A stretch of DNA of 64,000 nt from DAOTTX01 sp034437515 (GTDB lineage: Bacteria > Chloroflexota > Anaerolineae > Aggregatilineales > Phototrophicaceae): positions 99,986 to 163,985 of the forward strand of contig DAOTTX010000372.1 of NCBI GenBank assembly GCA_034437515.1. Reading direction: 5' to 3'. A program made the position numbers and the translations under genes. The notes under the pieces were generated by a model, which was not told the origin of the DNA, made no database searches, and saw nothing but the letters and a program-made list of their open reading frames with translations. Below are positions 17,910 through 26,474 of this stretch, piece after piece. The first letter of the stretch is position 1. Each line of letters begins with the position of its first letter.

Positions 17910-18998
17910 TTGAGCGAAAAGAAATACTGGCTAGGCTTTAGCCTGATTGCAGGTATCGGACCGAAGCGTCTATTTGACCTTTATCGGTCTTTTGGTAGTT
18001 TGCAAACCGCATGGTATGCGACGGCGTCTGATCTATGTCAGACCGGGCTATCACAGCGTGCGGTGGAGCGTCTCATCGAACAGCGTGCAAGCATCGACCC
18101 CGATGCCGAACTGGAAAAGGTCGAAACAGCCGGTGCATGGCTGCTCACCCTGGATGATGAACGTTACCCGGCTCTGCTGCGCGAACTTGATGCGCCCCCC
18201 GCCTTGCTCTATGTGCGTGGGCGGCTCGTCCCGCAGGATGCAAAGGCGTTGAGCGTCGTCGGCACCCGCAAAGCGACCAAATATGGACGTGACGCGACTT
18301 ATCATCTGGCGGGGACACTGGCGAAGCAAGGAATCACCATCATCAGCGGGTTGGCACTGGGTGTGGATACACTGGCACACCGCGCCGCGCTGGACAACAA
18401 CGGACGTACTATCGCGGTGATGGGTTGCGGCGTTGACGTGGTTTACCCACACGAAAACGCGGATCTCATCCAGCGCATCGCCCGACAGGGGGCGCTTATC
18501 AGCGAGTTTCCGTTAGGTACACAACCCATCCCGGCGAACTTCCCACGTCGTAACCGTATTATCAGCGGGTTGGCACTGGGTGTGCTGGTCACGGAAGCAC
18601 CCAAACGGAGCGGATCATTGATTACGGCGTCGCTCGCTGCGGAACAAGGACGTGAGGTTTTTGCAGTCCCGGCGAACATTTACAACCAGACCGGGCGCGG
18701 CACCAATCGTCTGATTCAGGATGGCGCGAAATTGGTCATGGATGTCCATGACATTCTAGAAGAATTCGAGATCGCGGCTGATACCGTGCAAACACGGCAA
18801 GTGACCGAGAAGGTCGTCCCGGCGAATGCGACCGAAGAACAACTACTCGAACATCTTGCCGCCGACCCCATTCATATTGATGATCTGGCACGACTTTGTG
18901 ACCTACCCGTCGCAGAAATTACAAGTGCCTTGACCATCCTTGAGTTGAAGGGACTTGCACAGATGGTTGGACACATGCAATATAGCCGAGTTGTGTGA
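17910..18998 (+). CDS. dprA: DNA-processing protein DprA
   Basis: A 362-residue protein starting at a TTG (an ATG at 17899 hits a stop after four codons). It has an N-terminal helical region, the DprA Rossmann fold (SVVGTRKATKYGRD, ISGLALGVDTLAH, FPRRNRIISGLALGVLVTEA, GSLITASLAAEQGREVFAVP) and a C-terminal winged-helix-like domain. DprA loads RecA onto incoming single-stranded DNA in natural transformation. Genes often sit beside topA, as here. The codons for ISGLALGV occur twice as an exact 24-base repeat in frame. manC follows after 31 bases. Confidence 0.95.
   Translation: MSEKKYWLGFSLIAGIGPKRLFDLYRSFGSLQTAWYATASDLCQTGLSQRAVERLIEQRASIDPDAELEKVETAGAWLLTLDDERYPALLRELDAPPALLYVRGRLVPQDAKALSVVGTRKATKYGRDATYHLAGTLAKQGITIISGLALGVDTLAHRAALDNNGRTIAVMGCGVDVVYPHENADLIQRIARQGALISEFPLGTQPIPANFPRRNRIISGLALGVLVTEAPKRSGSLITASLAAEQGREVFAVPANIYNQTGRGTNRLIQDGAKLVMDVHDILEEFEIAADTVQTRQVTEKVVPANATEEQLLEHLAADPIHIDDLARLCDLPVAEITSALTILELKGLAQMVGHMQYSRVV
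18342..18365 (+). repeat. First copy of a 24-base exact repeat inside dprA
   Basis: Encodes ISGLALGV in the nucleotide-binding part of DprA. The same 24 bases recur at 18561-18584, 219 bases (73 codons) downstream and in frame. Confidence 0.9.
18561..18584 (+). repeat. Second copy of the dprA 24-base repeat
   Basis: Identical to 18342-18365 at every base, including third codon positions, and encodes ISGLALGV within the FPRRNRI segment. Both protein motifs are normal for DprA; the identical codon choice is what stands out. Confidence 0.9.
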
Positions 18999-19029
18999 TT
19001 GGCAGAACATACACTGATAAGGAAAATAA

Positions 19030-20115
19030 ATGAACGAAAACTACTATGCACTCATCCTTGCGGGCGGTGGTGGCACGCGCTTATGGCCGATGAGCCGCAA
19101 AGCAACACCCAAGCAACTCTTATCGCTCGTAGACGAACGTAGTATGTTCAGAACTACCGTCGAACGCTTGAATCCCCTGTTCACGCCGGATCGCATCTAT
19201 ATTGCGACCGGACAACAGTATATTGAGGCAATGCGTAACGATGTGCCAGAAATCCCGGCGGAAAATTTTGTCATCGAACCGAGCGGTCGCGACAGCGCCC
19301 CGGCGACGGCATTAGCGGTCGCCGTGATCCACAAACGTGACCCCGAAGCGACTATCGCCCTGCTCAGTGCCGATCACTACATCTCTATGGAGGAGAAGTT
19401 TCGTGAGGTCTTGAAATCGGGTTACGAGATCGCACAGGAAGATTACATCGTCACACTGGGGATCTCGCCCACCTTCCCGGCCACCAGTTTCGGCTACATC
19501 CAACAGGGGGACGAGATCAGCGAAGCAAACGGATATACCGCGTTCGATACGATCAACTTCACCGAAAAGCCGAATGTGGTCACCGCGACGAGCTTTCTCG
19601 CTTCCGGGAAATATAGCTGGAACGCTGGCATGTTCATCTGGAAGTCTGAGGTCGCCCTTCATGAGTTTGAGCGGCAACAACCGGATATGCACGAGCTTCT
19701 CATCTCATTGGAGGCAACAATCGATACACCAGCCTACCAGGCCGAACTAGCCACCGTCTGGGGACAGATGCCAAAAGTCTCCATCGACTTTGCCATCATG
19801 GAAGGTGCAGAAAAGATGGCTGTCATCCCGGTAGATATTGGCTGGAGTGACATCGGTAGTTGGGATGCGCTGTTTGAAGTTATGCCGCAAGATAAGTTCG
19901 GTAATGCCATACGCGGCAACACGGACGATCATGTTATTCTGGATACCAAGCAAACCATGATCTTTAGCGACCGGCTGACGGTGACAATTGGCGTCGAAGA
20001 CATCATCATGGTTGATACTGGCGACGTTGTTTTCATCTGTCACCGCGAACGAGCGCAGGATGTCAAAGAAGTTGTCAACCATCTGCGCTCAACCAAACGA
20101 AATGAATATCTGTAA
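19030..20115 (+). CDS. manC: Mannose-1-phosphate guanylyltransferase
   Basis: A 361-residue nucleotidyltransferase converting mannose-1-phosphate and GTP to GDP-mannose. The N-terminal signature is LAGGGGTRLWPMSRKATPKQ (residues 10-29), followed by FTEKPN and WNAGMFIWK further on, all typical of the ManC/GMP family. The length fits the short form without the C-terminal isomerase (PMI) domain. GDP-mannose could feed the GT4 and GT39 systems elsewhere in the window (inference). It lies between dprA and topA with short gaps on both sides (31 and 19 bases). Confidence 0.92.
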   Translation: MNENYYALILAGGGGTRLWPMSRKATPKQLLSLVDERSMFRTTVERLNPLFTPDRIYIATGQQYIEAMRNDVPEIPAENFVIEPSGRDSAPATALAVAVIHKRDPEATIALLSADHYISMEEKFREVLKSGYEIAQEDYIVTLGISPTFPATSFGYIQQGDEISEANGYTAFDTINFTEKPNVVTATSFLASGKYSWNAGMFIWKSEVALHEFERQQPDMHELLISLEATIDTPAYQAELATVWGQMPKVSIDFAIMEGAEKMAVIPVDIGWSDIGSWDALFEVMPQDKFGNAIRGNTDDHVILDTKQTMIFSDRLTVTIGVEDIIMVDTGDVVFICHRERAQDVKEVVNHLRSTKRNEYL

Positions 20116-20134
20116 TTTACGATAGGGAATTGCT

Positions 20135-22495
20135 ATGAGTGACACAGTGCAGGCCTACTGCGTAAAGTGCCGTGAAAAACGGGATATGCTTGAACCAAAG
20201 GCCGTTTTTACCGCAACTGGTACCCCCGGTACACGCGGCACCTGTCCCGTCTGTGGGACGACGCTATTTCGCATGGGGGCGACCGCGGCCCACGAGGGCC
20301 TGCCAAAGCCGGAAGTGGTCAAGAAGCCGAAGCGTAAAAGCAGCTCAAAGAAGAAAAAGAAAACAAAATCCAAGCGAGCGCCCAAACGTAAGGGCAAACT
20401 CGTGATTGTCGAGTCCCCCGCGAAGGCCCGCACTGTCGGTAACTTCCTCGGCAAAGGCTATACAGTACGTGCCTCCAAAGGTCATGTGCGTGATCTGCTC
20501 AAGACGCAAATCTCCGTCGATGTCGAGAACGACTTCGAGCCGAAGTATCGCGTCCCGAATGACAAACGTGATACCATCAAGGATCTCAAGAAGGTCGTTG
20601 AAGGGGTCGAAGAAATCTATCTCGCCACCGACCCTGACCGAGAAGGTGAAGCGATTGCCTGGCATTTAATCCACGCGACGGAGATGGAAGAAACCCGCAT
20701 CAAGCGTGTGGTCTTTCATGAAATCACCGACTCCGCTGTGCAGCACGCCTTCGATAACCCGCGTAATGTGGACATGGATCTCGTGAACGCACAGCAAGCA
20801 CGGCGCATCCTTGACCGTCTGGTTGGCTACAACATCACCGAACTGTTGTGGGATCGCGTCCGTAACCGGCTTTCTGCCGGACGTGTGCAGAGCATCGCGC
20901 TACGCATCGTCGTGGATCGTGAACGCGAGATCGAAGCGTTTAACCCGGTCGAGTACTGGTCAATCGAGGCGGAACTGAAAAAACAGCAGGCCAACGGCAA
21001 GCAACAGTCACCGTTCGTGGCTCGGCTGGCGAAGATCAACGGCGAAGATTTTGATCTCAGCAGCGAAGAAGAAGTACAACCACACATCGACGTGCTGGAA
21101 CGTAGCCAATACATCATTGATAACGTCAAGCGTGGCACCCGCCGCCGTAACCCGTCCTCGCCGTTTACCACCAGCACCCTACAGCAGGAAGCCTCACGCC
21201 GGTTAGGGTTCAACGCCCGTCGTACCATGCGTGCCGCCCAGCAACTCTACGAAGGGATTGATCTGGGCGGTGAGGGAACGAGCGGTTTGATTACGTACAT
21301 GCGTACTGATAGCACGCACGTCTCCGAACAGGCACAGACGCACGCACGGGCTTACATCGAGCGCAAATTCGGCGAGGAATACACCCCGGATACGCCCCCG
21401 CAGTACAAGACCAAATCGAAAGGCGCACAGGAAGCGCACGAGGCGATTCGTCCTACCGGCATCGAACGCGAACCGGATGCCATCAAAGAGGCGCTCTCGC
21501 GCGATCAATACAAGCTGTACAAGCTCATCTGGGAGCGGTTCATCGCCAGCCAGATGGAAGCGGCAGTTTACAACACGCTGCGCATTGAGATTGGTGCGGG
21601 GCCGACGAAAGACGACCGCCCCTATCTGTTCCGTGTGAGCGGCAGCACGATCAAGTTTAAGGGCTTCCTCGCACTCTACGAGGAAACCCGTGATGAGGAC
21701 GCCGCCCCTGATGAGGACGAAGGGCGTATCATCCCGGAGATGACCGAGAACGAACTGCTGGAACTGCTCAAGTTGCTGCCCGAACAACATTTCACACAGC
21801 CGCCACCGCGTTACACAGAGGCGAGTCTCGTCCGCACGCTAGAAGAATACGGCATCGGGCGTCCGAGCACCTACGCGCCGACTGTCGCCGTCATCCAGGA
21901 TCGAGACTACGTCGAAAAAGACGGCAAGCGCATGAAGCCGACCGAAACCGGTAAAACCGTCAACGATCTGTTGGTGGAATACTTCCCCGAAGTGATGAAC
22001 TTCCAGTTCACCGCGCACATGGAGGAAGAGCTGGACGAGGTCGCCGAGGGCAATATGGAATGGCGTCCGATGCTGCACGAATTCTACGATCCGTTTGAAA
22101 AGCAGCTCCTCTATGCGCGTGACAACATGCCGCAGATGCAGCAGGAAGAATATGTCGGTCGCGTCTGCCCGACCTGTGAGGAAGGCGATCTCATCGTCAA
22201 ATATGGACGCTGGGGCAAGTTCATCGGATGCAGCAACTATCCTGATTGCAAGCACACCGAACCCTATCTGGAATACATCGGCTACCGCTGCCCCACCTGC
22301 CACGAAGAACACGGCGGCGAAGTGGTTCAGCGTAAGACGCGCAAGGGACGCACCTTCTTTGGTTGCTCCCGCTACCCGGATTGTGACTACTCCTCGTGGA
22401 AAATGCCGGACAAGGCACACAAGATCAAAACCGACGAGGACGAGGGAGCTGAGGGAGCTAAAGAAGAGGAAACGCTCACCGAAAACGCGGGTTAA
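20135..22495 (+). CDS. topA: DNA topoisomerase I with N-terminal DUF5679-like zinc domain
   Basis: A 786-residue type IA topoisomerase that relaxes negative supercoils. Residues 1-45 hold four cysteines (CVKC, CPVC) resembling DUF5679, joined by a lysine-rich linker (about 50-85) to the Toprim domain (KLVIVESPAKARTVGNFLG, then DPDREGEAIAWHL). The catalytic tyrosine lies in GLITYMRTDSTH. Two C4 zinc modules close the protein (CPTC...CSNYPDC and CPTC...CSRYPDC). The DUF5679 domain is usually a separate small protein; fusion to TopA is unusual in bacteria generally. A strong terminator follows. Confidence 0.96.
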   Translation: MSDTVQAYCVKCREKRDMLEPKAVFTATGTPGTRGTCPVCGTTLFRMGATAAHEGLPKPEVVKKPKRKSSSKKKKKTKSKRAPKRKGKLVIVESPAKARTVGNFLGKGYTVRASKGHVRDLLKTQISVDVENDFEPKYRVPNDKRDTIKDLKKVVEGVEEIYLATDPDREGEAIAWHLIHATEMEETRIKRVVFHEITDSAVQHAFDNPRNVDMDLVNAQQARRILDRLVGYNITELLWDRVRNRLSAGRVQSIALRIVVDREREIEAFNPVEYWSIEAELKKQQANGKQQSPFVARLAKINGEDFDLSSEEEVQPHIDVLERSQYIIDNVKRGTRRRNPSSPFTTSTLQQEASRRLGFNARRTMRAAQQLYEGIDLGGEGTSGLITYMRTDSTHVSEQAQTHARAYIERKFGEEYTPDTPPQYKTKSKGAQEAHEAIRPTGIEREPDAIKEALSRDQYKLYKLIWERFIASQMEAAVYNTLRIEIGAGPTKDDRPYLFRVSGSTIKFKGFLALYEETRDEDAAPDEDEGRIIPEMTENELLELLKLLPEQHFTQPPPRYTEASLVRTLEEYGIGRPSTYAPTVAVIQDRDYVEKDGKRMKPTETGKTVNDLLVEYFPEVMNFQFTAHMEEELDEVAEGNMEWRPMLHEFYDPFEKQLLYARDNMPQMQQEEYVGRVCPTCEEGDLIVKYGRWGKFIGCSNYPDCKHTEPYLEYIGYRCPTCHEEHGGEVVQRKTRKGRTFFGCSRYPDCDYSSWKMPDKAHKIKTDEDEGAEGAKEEETLTENAG

Positions 22496-22519
22496 GGCGT
22501 CCCAATAATGGACTAAATG

Positions 22520-22549
22520 AGAGGCACAATTTACGTGTGCCTCTTTTTT
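22520..22549 (+). terminator. Rho-independent terminator after topA
   Basis: AGAGGCACA (22520-22528) pairs with TGTGCCTCT (22536-22544) over 9 bp around a 7-base loop, followed by a run of Ts to 22549. It ends the dprA-manC-topA unit. Confidence 0.92.
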
Positions 22550-22563
22550 GTTGTAATCGATTT

Positions 22564-22592
22564 TTGACGGAACGTGAACTTGCTTGTAGGAT
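22564..22592 (+). promoter_or_regulatory. Putative promoter of the 22702 gene
   Basis: TTGACG (22564-22569), a 17-base spacer and TAGGAT (22587-22592), directly after the topA terminator. It implies a 5' leader of about 100 bases before the ATG at 22702. Confidence 0.55.
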
Positions 22593-22606
22593 AGACGTGG
22601 TTATTT

Positions 22607-22641
22607 CGTAAGCTCGTGCCTTTCTTTTTGGCACGCTTACG
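22607..22641 (+). promoter_or_regulatory. Stable hairpin in the 5' leader of the 22702 gene
   Basis: CGTAAGC (22607-22613) and GTGCC (22616-22620) pair with GGCAC (22630-22634) and GCTTACG (22635-22641), giving 12 bp with a 2-base bulge and a T-rich 9-base loop. The hairpin starts within about 10 bases of the predicted transcription start. No T tail follows, so mRNA stabilisation is more likely than termination. Confidence 0.5.
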
Positions 22642-22701
22642 AGAACTCCTGTACAATTACCTCATGTTGATAGGCGGAAGCATCTACGAAAGGTGAGGCC
22701 G

Positions 22702-24252
22702 ATGGCTGAAGACGAAAAAGCCAGAAAACGGGCGGAACGCGACGCAAAGCGCGACGCTAAGAAAGCCAAGAAAGAAAAGGAAAAAGCGAAAAAAGAAGCC
22801 AGCGGCGAATCTGGCGGCATCGTCCAGCGGGCGAAAGATACTTACAACGGCTTGTTTAAGATCGTCATCCAGCCGCAGTTGCCGAGCTTGCGTGTGCTGG
22901 GTTTTATGGTGGTGGCGTTCACTTTTGGGCTTCTGTTTGGCTATTTATACGCCTACCAGTTGAATCCCACAGAATACTACGACGCCAACCCCAACGCACT
23001 GAGTCCGCAGCAACGAGATCAATACGTCATTCTCGTGGCCGGGGCGCGACAAGCGAACCTCTACGATGACGAAAACACGATCCAGTTATTATCGCGTGTC
23101 GAGGATCCGGCAGAAACCGTACAGGGACTCATCGAACGCACCGAGGGTAGCATCCAGAATGCGCTGCAATCAGTCGTTCCTTTAGCACAGCAAGCCGCGC
23201 CGGGTACCCCCGCGCCTGACTCCGGGGGGACTTTAGGCACCATACTGGGTATCGTATTGATTACGATCTTCTTTATCATTCTGTTCGTCATTCTTGCCAA
23301 CATCTTTGCCACTATATGGGGCTTACTCATCGGCGGATATGTGGAACGCTTCCTGAACAGTCTGAAACCAGAAACTGAAGCCGACCGCAAAGCACACGCC
23401 GCGATTGTCGAAATCCGCCGCCGCAAAGAACTCGAAGAACAGATGAAAACCGAGGCGGCAGCGTCCCCGGCGAGTGAATATGGTGCGCCTGTCATGCAGC
23501 GCATCTCGACTTATACCAAAGGCCGCCCCTACGATGACTCCTTCGCCATCGAGGACACAGATGATATGTTCCTCGGCGAATGTGGCGCGACGATTGCCAA
23601 AACGATTGGCGACACACAGGAACTCACCGCGATTGAAATTTGGCTATTCGATAAAGAAGACTTCATCCGCACATTGACGAAGATTTTCGCAACGGAACAC
23701 GCCTATAATGACCCGGCGATCCGCGCGGAACTGGACACCAAAGTCGAAAACCCAGAAACCGACATCATACTGCTTAAAGAGGGTGCGGAAATCTTCCTTG
23801 ATACAGACCAGATTCTAGTCAAGGCCAAAGTGGTCGATACCACACCCGGCACTGTCGAAAGCCTACCGCCCAACAGTCACTTTGAGGCGCTCACCCTTCA
23901 GATGAGTGGGTTCGATAAAGCCGGTGCTGGCGGGGGTAGCGCCAGCGCAGCCCCGGCTGCCGCTGCCGAGGCCGCTAGTGGCCTGCCTGATCTCTCCTCT
24001 TACGAGATTGGACCGCCACCAGATATGCCCAGCGGTGGTCAAACCCAACCTTCAACGCCACAGGCGCAAGAGGTGGACTACAATCCAGCACCACCGCCCC
24101 CACAACCGCAGTCCGGCGGCTTGCCGGATCTCTCGTCTTACGAGATCGGCCCACCGCCACCGATGCCGGGTGAGGCACAGGGCGGTGACGACGATGACGA
24201 AGAAGATGACATCTTCGGCGGCACCGGTGACTTCACGCCATTAGGACGTTAA
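22702..24252 (+). CDS. Unrecognised two-TM protein with repeated proline-rich tail
   Basis: I do not recognise the family. The ATG at 22702 is preceded by AGGTGAGG; a GTG at 22693 overlaps that site and is unlikely. In the 516 residues I see a strongly charged Lys/Glu/Ala N-terminus (1-37), a membrane helix near 64-86, a 90-residue segment, a second long hydrophobic stretch near 178-212, then a soluble domain (about 220-420) and a Pro/Gly/Ala-rich tail. The tail repeats LPDLSSYEIGPPP twice, about 40 residues apart, and ends in an acidic run and DFTPLGR. Such repeats often act as docking motifs. It is monocistronic, with its own promoter and a terminator. Confidence 0.75.
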   Translation: MAEDEKARKRAERDAKRDAKKAKKEKEKAKKEASGESGGIVQRAKDTYNGLFKIVIQPQLPSLRVLGFMVVAFTFGLLFGYLYAYQLNPTEYYDANPNALSPQQRDQYVILVAGARQANLYDDENTIQLLSRVEDPAETVQGLIERTEGSIQNALQSVVPLAQQAAPGTPAPDSGGTLGTILGIVLITIFFIILFVILANIFATIWGLLIGGYVERFLNSLKPETEADRKAHAAIVEIRRRKELEEQMKTEAAASPASEYGAPVMQRISTYTKGRPYDDSFAIEDTDDMFLGECGATIAKTIGDTQELTAIEIWLFDKEDFIRTLTKIFATEHAYNDPAIRAELDTKVENPETDIILLKEGAEIFLDTDQILVKAKVVDTTPGTVESLPPNSHFEALTLQMSGFDKAGAGGGSASAAPAAAAEAASGLPDLSSYEIGPPPDMPSGGQTQPSTPQAQEVDYNPAPPPPQPQSGGLPDLSSYEIGPPPPMPGEAQGGDDDDEEDDIFGGTGDFTPLGR

Positions 24253-24271
24253 GTCGGCTATACAAACACAT

Positions 24272-24309
24272 AAAAACGCGGTCGGCCAAAACAGCCCGAC
24301 CGCGTTTTT
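24272..24309. terminator. Bidirectional terminator between the 22702 gene and greA
   Basis: AAAAACGCGGTCGG (24272-24285) and CCGACCGCGTTTTT (24296-24309) are perfect 14-base complements with a 10-base loop. A on one side and T on the other give a U tail in both directions, fitting the convergent genes. Confidence 0.95.
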
Positions 24310-24333
24310 AATTGAAATTATTAAATTTTACGG

Positions 24334-24801
24334 TTACTTGATTTTGCGCAGTTTGAAGACCACTTCACCGGCGGGGGTTTGTACCCGAACTTTGTCACCC
24401 TTTTTATGCCCGATCAGTGATTTACCGATCGGGCTTTCGTGCGAAATCTTGCCGTGTTTGGGGTCGGCTTCGGCTGGCCCGACGATCATGTATTCTTCGT
24501 CTTCACTGGTGCCATCCTCGCGGATGACGACTGTCGAACCGATCCGTACCTCATCAGAAGCAACATCAGTGTCAATCATCACAGCCGAACGCAAGATATT
24601 CTCAAGATATTGGATGCGCCCCTCGACGAATGACTGCTGCTCCTTCGCGTCATGATAATCCGCATTTTCTTTGAGATCACCCTGCGCGACCGCCTCCTTG
24701 AGCTTTTGTGCAAGTTCTGGACGGCGGACACTGACAAGCGTATTCAGTTCTTTTTCCAGATCCGCTTTGCCTTCCTCGGTTAGATACGTTGGTTCTGACA
24801 T
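24334..24801 (-). CDS. greA: Transcription elongation factor GreA
   Basis: A 155-residue GreA of normal length. The N-terminal coiled coil contains LKEAVAQGDLKENADYHDAKEQ, whose acidic tip (D and E) reaches into the RNA polymerase channel to trigger cleavage of backtracked RNA. The C-terminal FKBP-like domain ends with HESPIGKSLIGHKKGDKVRV. It appears monocistronic. Confidence 0.97.
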   Translation of the reverse strand: MSEPTYLTEEGKADLEKELNTLVSVRRPELAQKLKEAVAQGDLKENADYHDAKEQQSFVEGRIQYLENILRSAVMIDTDVASDEVRIGSTVVIREDGTSEDEEYMIVGPAEADPKHGKISHESPIGKSLIGHKKGDKVRVQTPAGEVVFKLRKIK

Positions 24802-25331
24802 GACTTAAATATCCTTGACTACAAACGATGTTTTTTGTCGCTCGCTCACCCTGCAACACAGTATGACGCTGGTTTGCCAGCGCCTATACGCTCTGTCAAT
24901 GAAGTTGCTGCACGATTTCGTTGAGCAACACACGGCTTTTTGCCGCAGTCCTCGATGGTAATTACCTCTAGCATCGTCGAGGACGAACGCAGCGCGGAGT
25001 CGACTGCGCCTTCTAATTTTACCAGATAACTAAGGGCTTCTTGCATCCTGGATTGTACCGGGTACATTTTAATATTTTGGCAGAGGGTATTCATCAGATG
25101 GTGTTCTTGAACCGCTGCATTGGTGATGAATTAAACAACCGTAAGCAAGTAGCAAGATGATGTGACGGAAGAAAATCGAGCAATTGCAGTTTTATATTGA
25201 CATTTCATCCCCCAAATCAGGTACAATAATTTATATTCAGGTCACAAACCTGATATAAATTGGGAACCCGCCCTTCAACACACAGAGGCATCCGTGTATT
25301 TTTAGTTACGCCTGTGTTATGATGCCGTCCC
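24802..25331. other. 530-base intergenic region, no convincing gene
   Basis: It separates divergent greA and the glycoside hydrolase gene. A minus-strand frame of 82 codons (24846-25094) lacks a ribosome site and any recognisable sequence, so I do not call it. Structure seen: a 6-bp hairpin CGCTGG/CCAGCG with a 4-base loop (24867-24882) and a long hairpin at 25228-25261. The region should hold the greA and hydrolase promoters, but I found no confident -35/-10 pair. The right half is AT-rich compared with the genes around it. Confidence 0.5.
25228..25261. repeat. Long imperfect inverted repeat upstream of the glycan cluster
   Basis: AATTTATATTCAGGT (25228-25242) and ACCTGATATAAATT (25248-25261) pair over 14 bp with a single bulged T and a 5-base loop CACAA. 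It lies 70 bases before the hydrolase start. No T tail follows. It could be a dimeric repressor site or a 5' leader hairpin. Confidence 0.7.
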
Positions 25332-26474
25332 ATGCGAACGTTACTCCATACACTCGGTAAAAATTGGCGCTGGTACCCGCGTTTGGCGATCTTGTTCTGG
25401 CTACTCAGCCAGATTGTGCCAGTAACATATCGAGTATTCCCCCAACCACCTCAAACTGTTGACGTTGCCCAATCACACGTCTGCTTACATACCAATCTCA
25501 TTGACGAAGTAGACGAGTGGAAAATCCAGCAATCATTACAAATGGTCCGTGAAATGGGTGCAAATACAATCGTAGAATTTTTCCCCTGGGCTTACATCGA
25601 ATCCGAGGAGGGTGTATTCAACTGGTCACAAGTGGATCGCATCGTCAAACACGCCGAGCAACAAGGCGTGCAGATCATCGCACGGTTTGGCCTGGTGCCG
25701 GGTTGGGCACGCCCCGACGACACCACGCTGAACTACATCCCCGACGACGCCTTCGATGACTTTGCGACCTTTGCCGCCCGGTTCGCCGAACGCTACGCCG
25801 GGCGCATAGACCATTACATCATCTGGAACGAGCCGAACCTCGCGTTTGAGTGGGGGTTTCAACCACCCGACCCGGCACGTTATGTCAAGATGTTAGAGAC
25901 GGTCTATGCTCCGATCCACGCCGCTAACCCGGATGCGGTCGTGTTAGCAGGCGCACTCGCGCCGACGCTCGAACCACCCGGTAGCCCGCATGGACTTGAT
26001 GACGTCATCTTTTTGAGTGAGATGTATGCAGCAGGCGCGGCGGATTACCTCGATGCCATGGCGGTACATACCTATGGCTTCACCCACACAGCAAGCGACC
26101 CACCCGCAGAAGATCGGTTGAACTTTCGCCGGGCAGAATTGCTTTTCGACGTGATGGCACAGTATGGCGATGCTGATCTGCCTATCTACATCACCGAAAG
26201 CGGCTGGAACGACAGCCCACGCTGGACTCGAGGTGTACGTCCATCACAACGGGTTGCATATACAATCGATGCCTACCAATGGAGCACGACAAACTGGCCT
26301 CAGGTCGAGCAGCTTTGCTTATGGTTGCTACGGTATCCGCGCCCACAGGGGAATTACCGGGATAACTTCACGTTGATTACGCCTGAATTTCAGCGTAAAC
26401 CGATCTATTATGCAGTACAAGCCTACTCACAAGACACGGAACAGGCTGTGCAGGCGTGGCTTCCCCCTCCATGA
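25332..26474 (+). CDS. Membrane-anchored or secreted glycoside hydrolase (GH5/GH39-like TIM barrel)
   Basis: A 380-residue protein. An N-terminal hydrophobic segment (about 16-33) acts as signal or anchor. The remainder reads as a clan-A (beta/alpha)8 hydrolase: an early GANTIVEFFPWAYIESEEG strand, YIIWNEPN near residue 160 with the acid/base Glu, and YITESGWND near 288 with the probable nucleophile Glu. The family cannot be fixed between GH5, GH39 and relatives, nor can the substrate. It opens a coupled plus-strand cluster with a binding protein and three glycosyltransferases, suggesting trimming of an exported polysaccharide. Its stop overlaps the next start (ATGA). Confidence 0.82.
   Translation: MRTLLHTLGKNWRWYPRLAILFWLLSQIVPVTYRVFPQPPQTVDVAQSHVCLHTNLIDEVDEWKIQQSLQMVREMGANTIVEFFPWAYIESEEGVFNWSQVDRIVKHAEQQGVQIIARFGLVPGWARPDDTTLNYIPDDAFDDFATFAARFAERYAGRIDHYIIWNEPNLAFEWGFQPPDPARYVKMLETVYAPIHAANPDAVVLAGALAPTLEPPGSPHGLDDVIFLSEMYAAGAADYLDAMAVHTYGFTHTASDPPAEDRLNFRRAELLFDVMAQYGDADLPIYITESGWNDSPRWTRGVRPSQRVAYTIDAYQWSTTNWPQVEQLCLWLLRYPRPQGNYRDNFTLITPEFQRKPIYYAVQAYSQDTEQAVQAWLPPP

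Noticed and set aside
18342..18584. Target-site duplication of a mobile element in dprA
   Set aside because: The sequence between the copies is normal DprA coding sequence with conserved motifs, so nothing was inserted.
24846..25094. Open frame of 82 codons on the minus strand between greA and the hydrolase gene
   Set aside because: No ribosome site before either candidate ATG, no recognisable sequence, and it spans a hairpin region; treated as intergenic.
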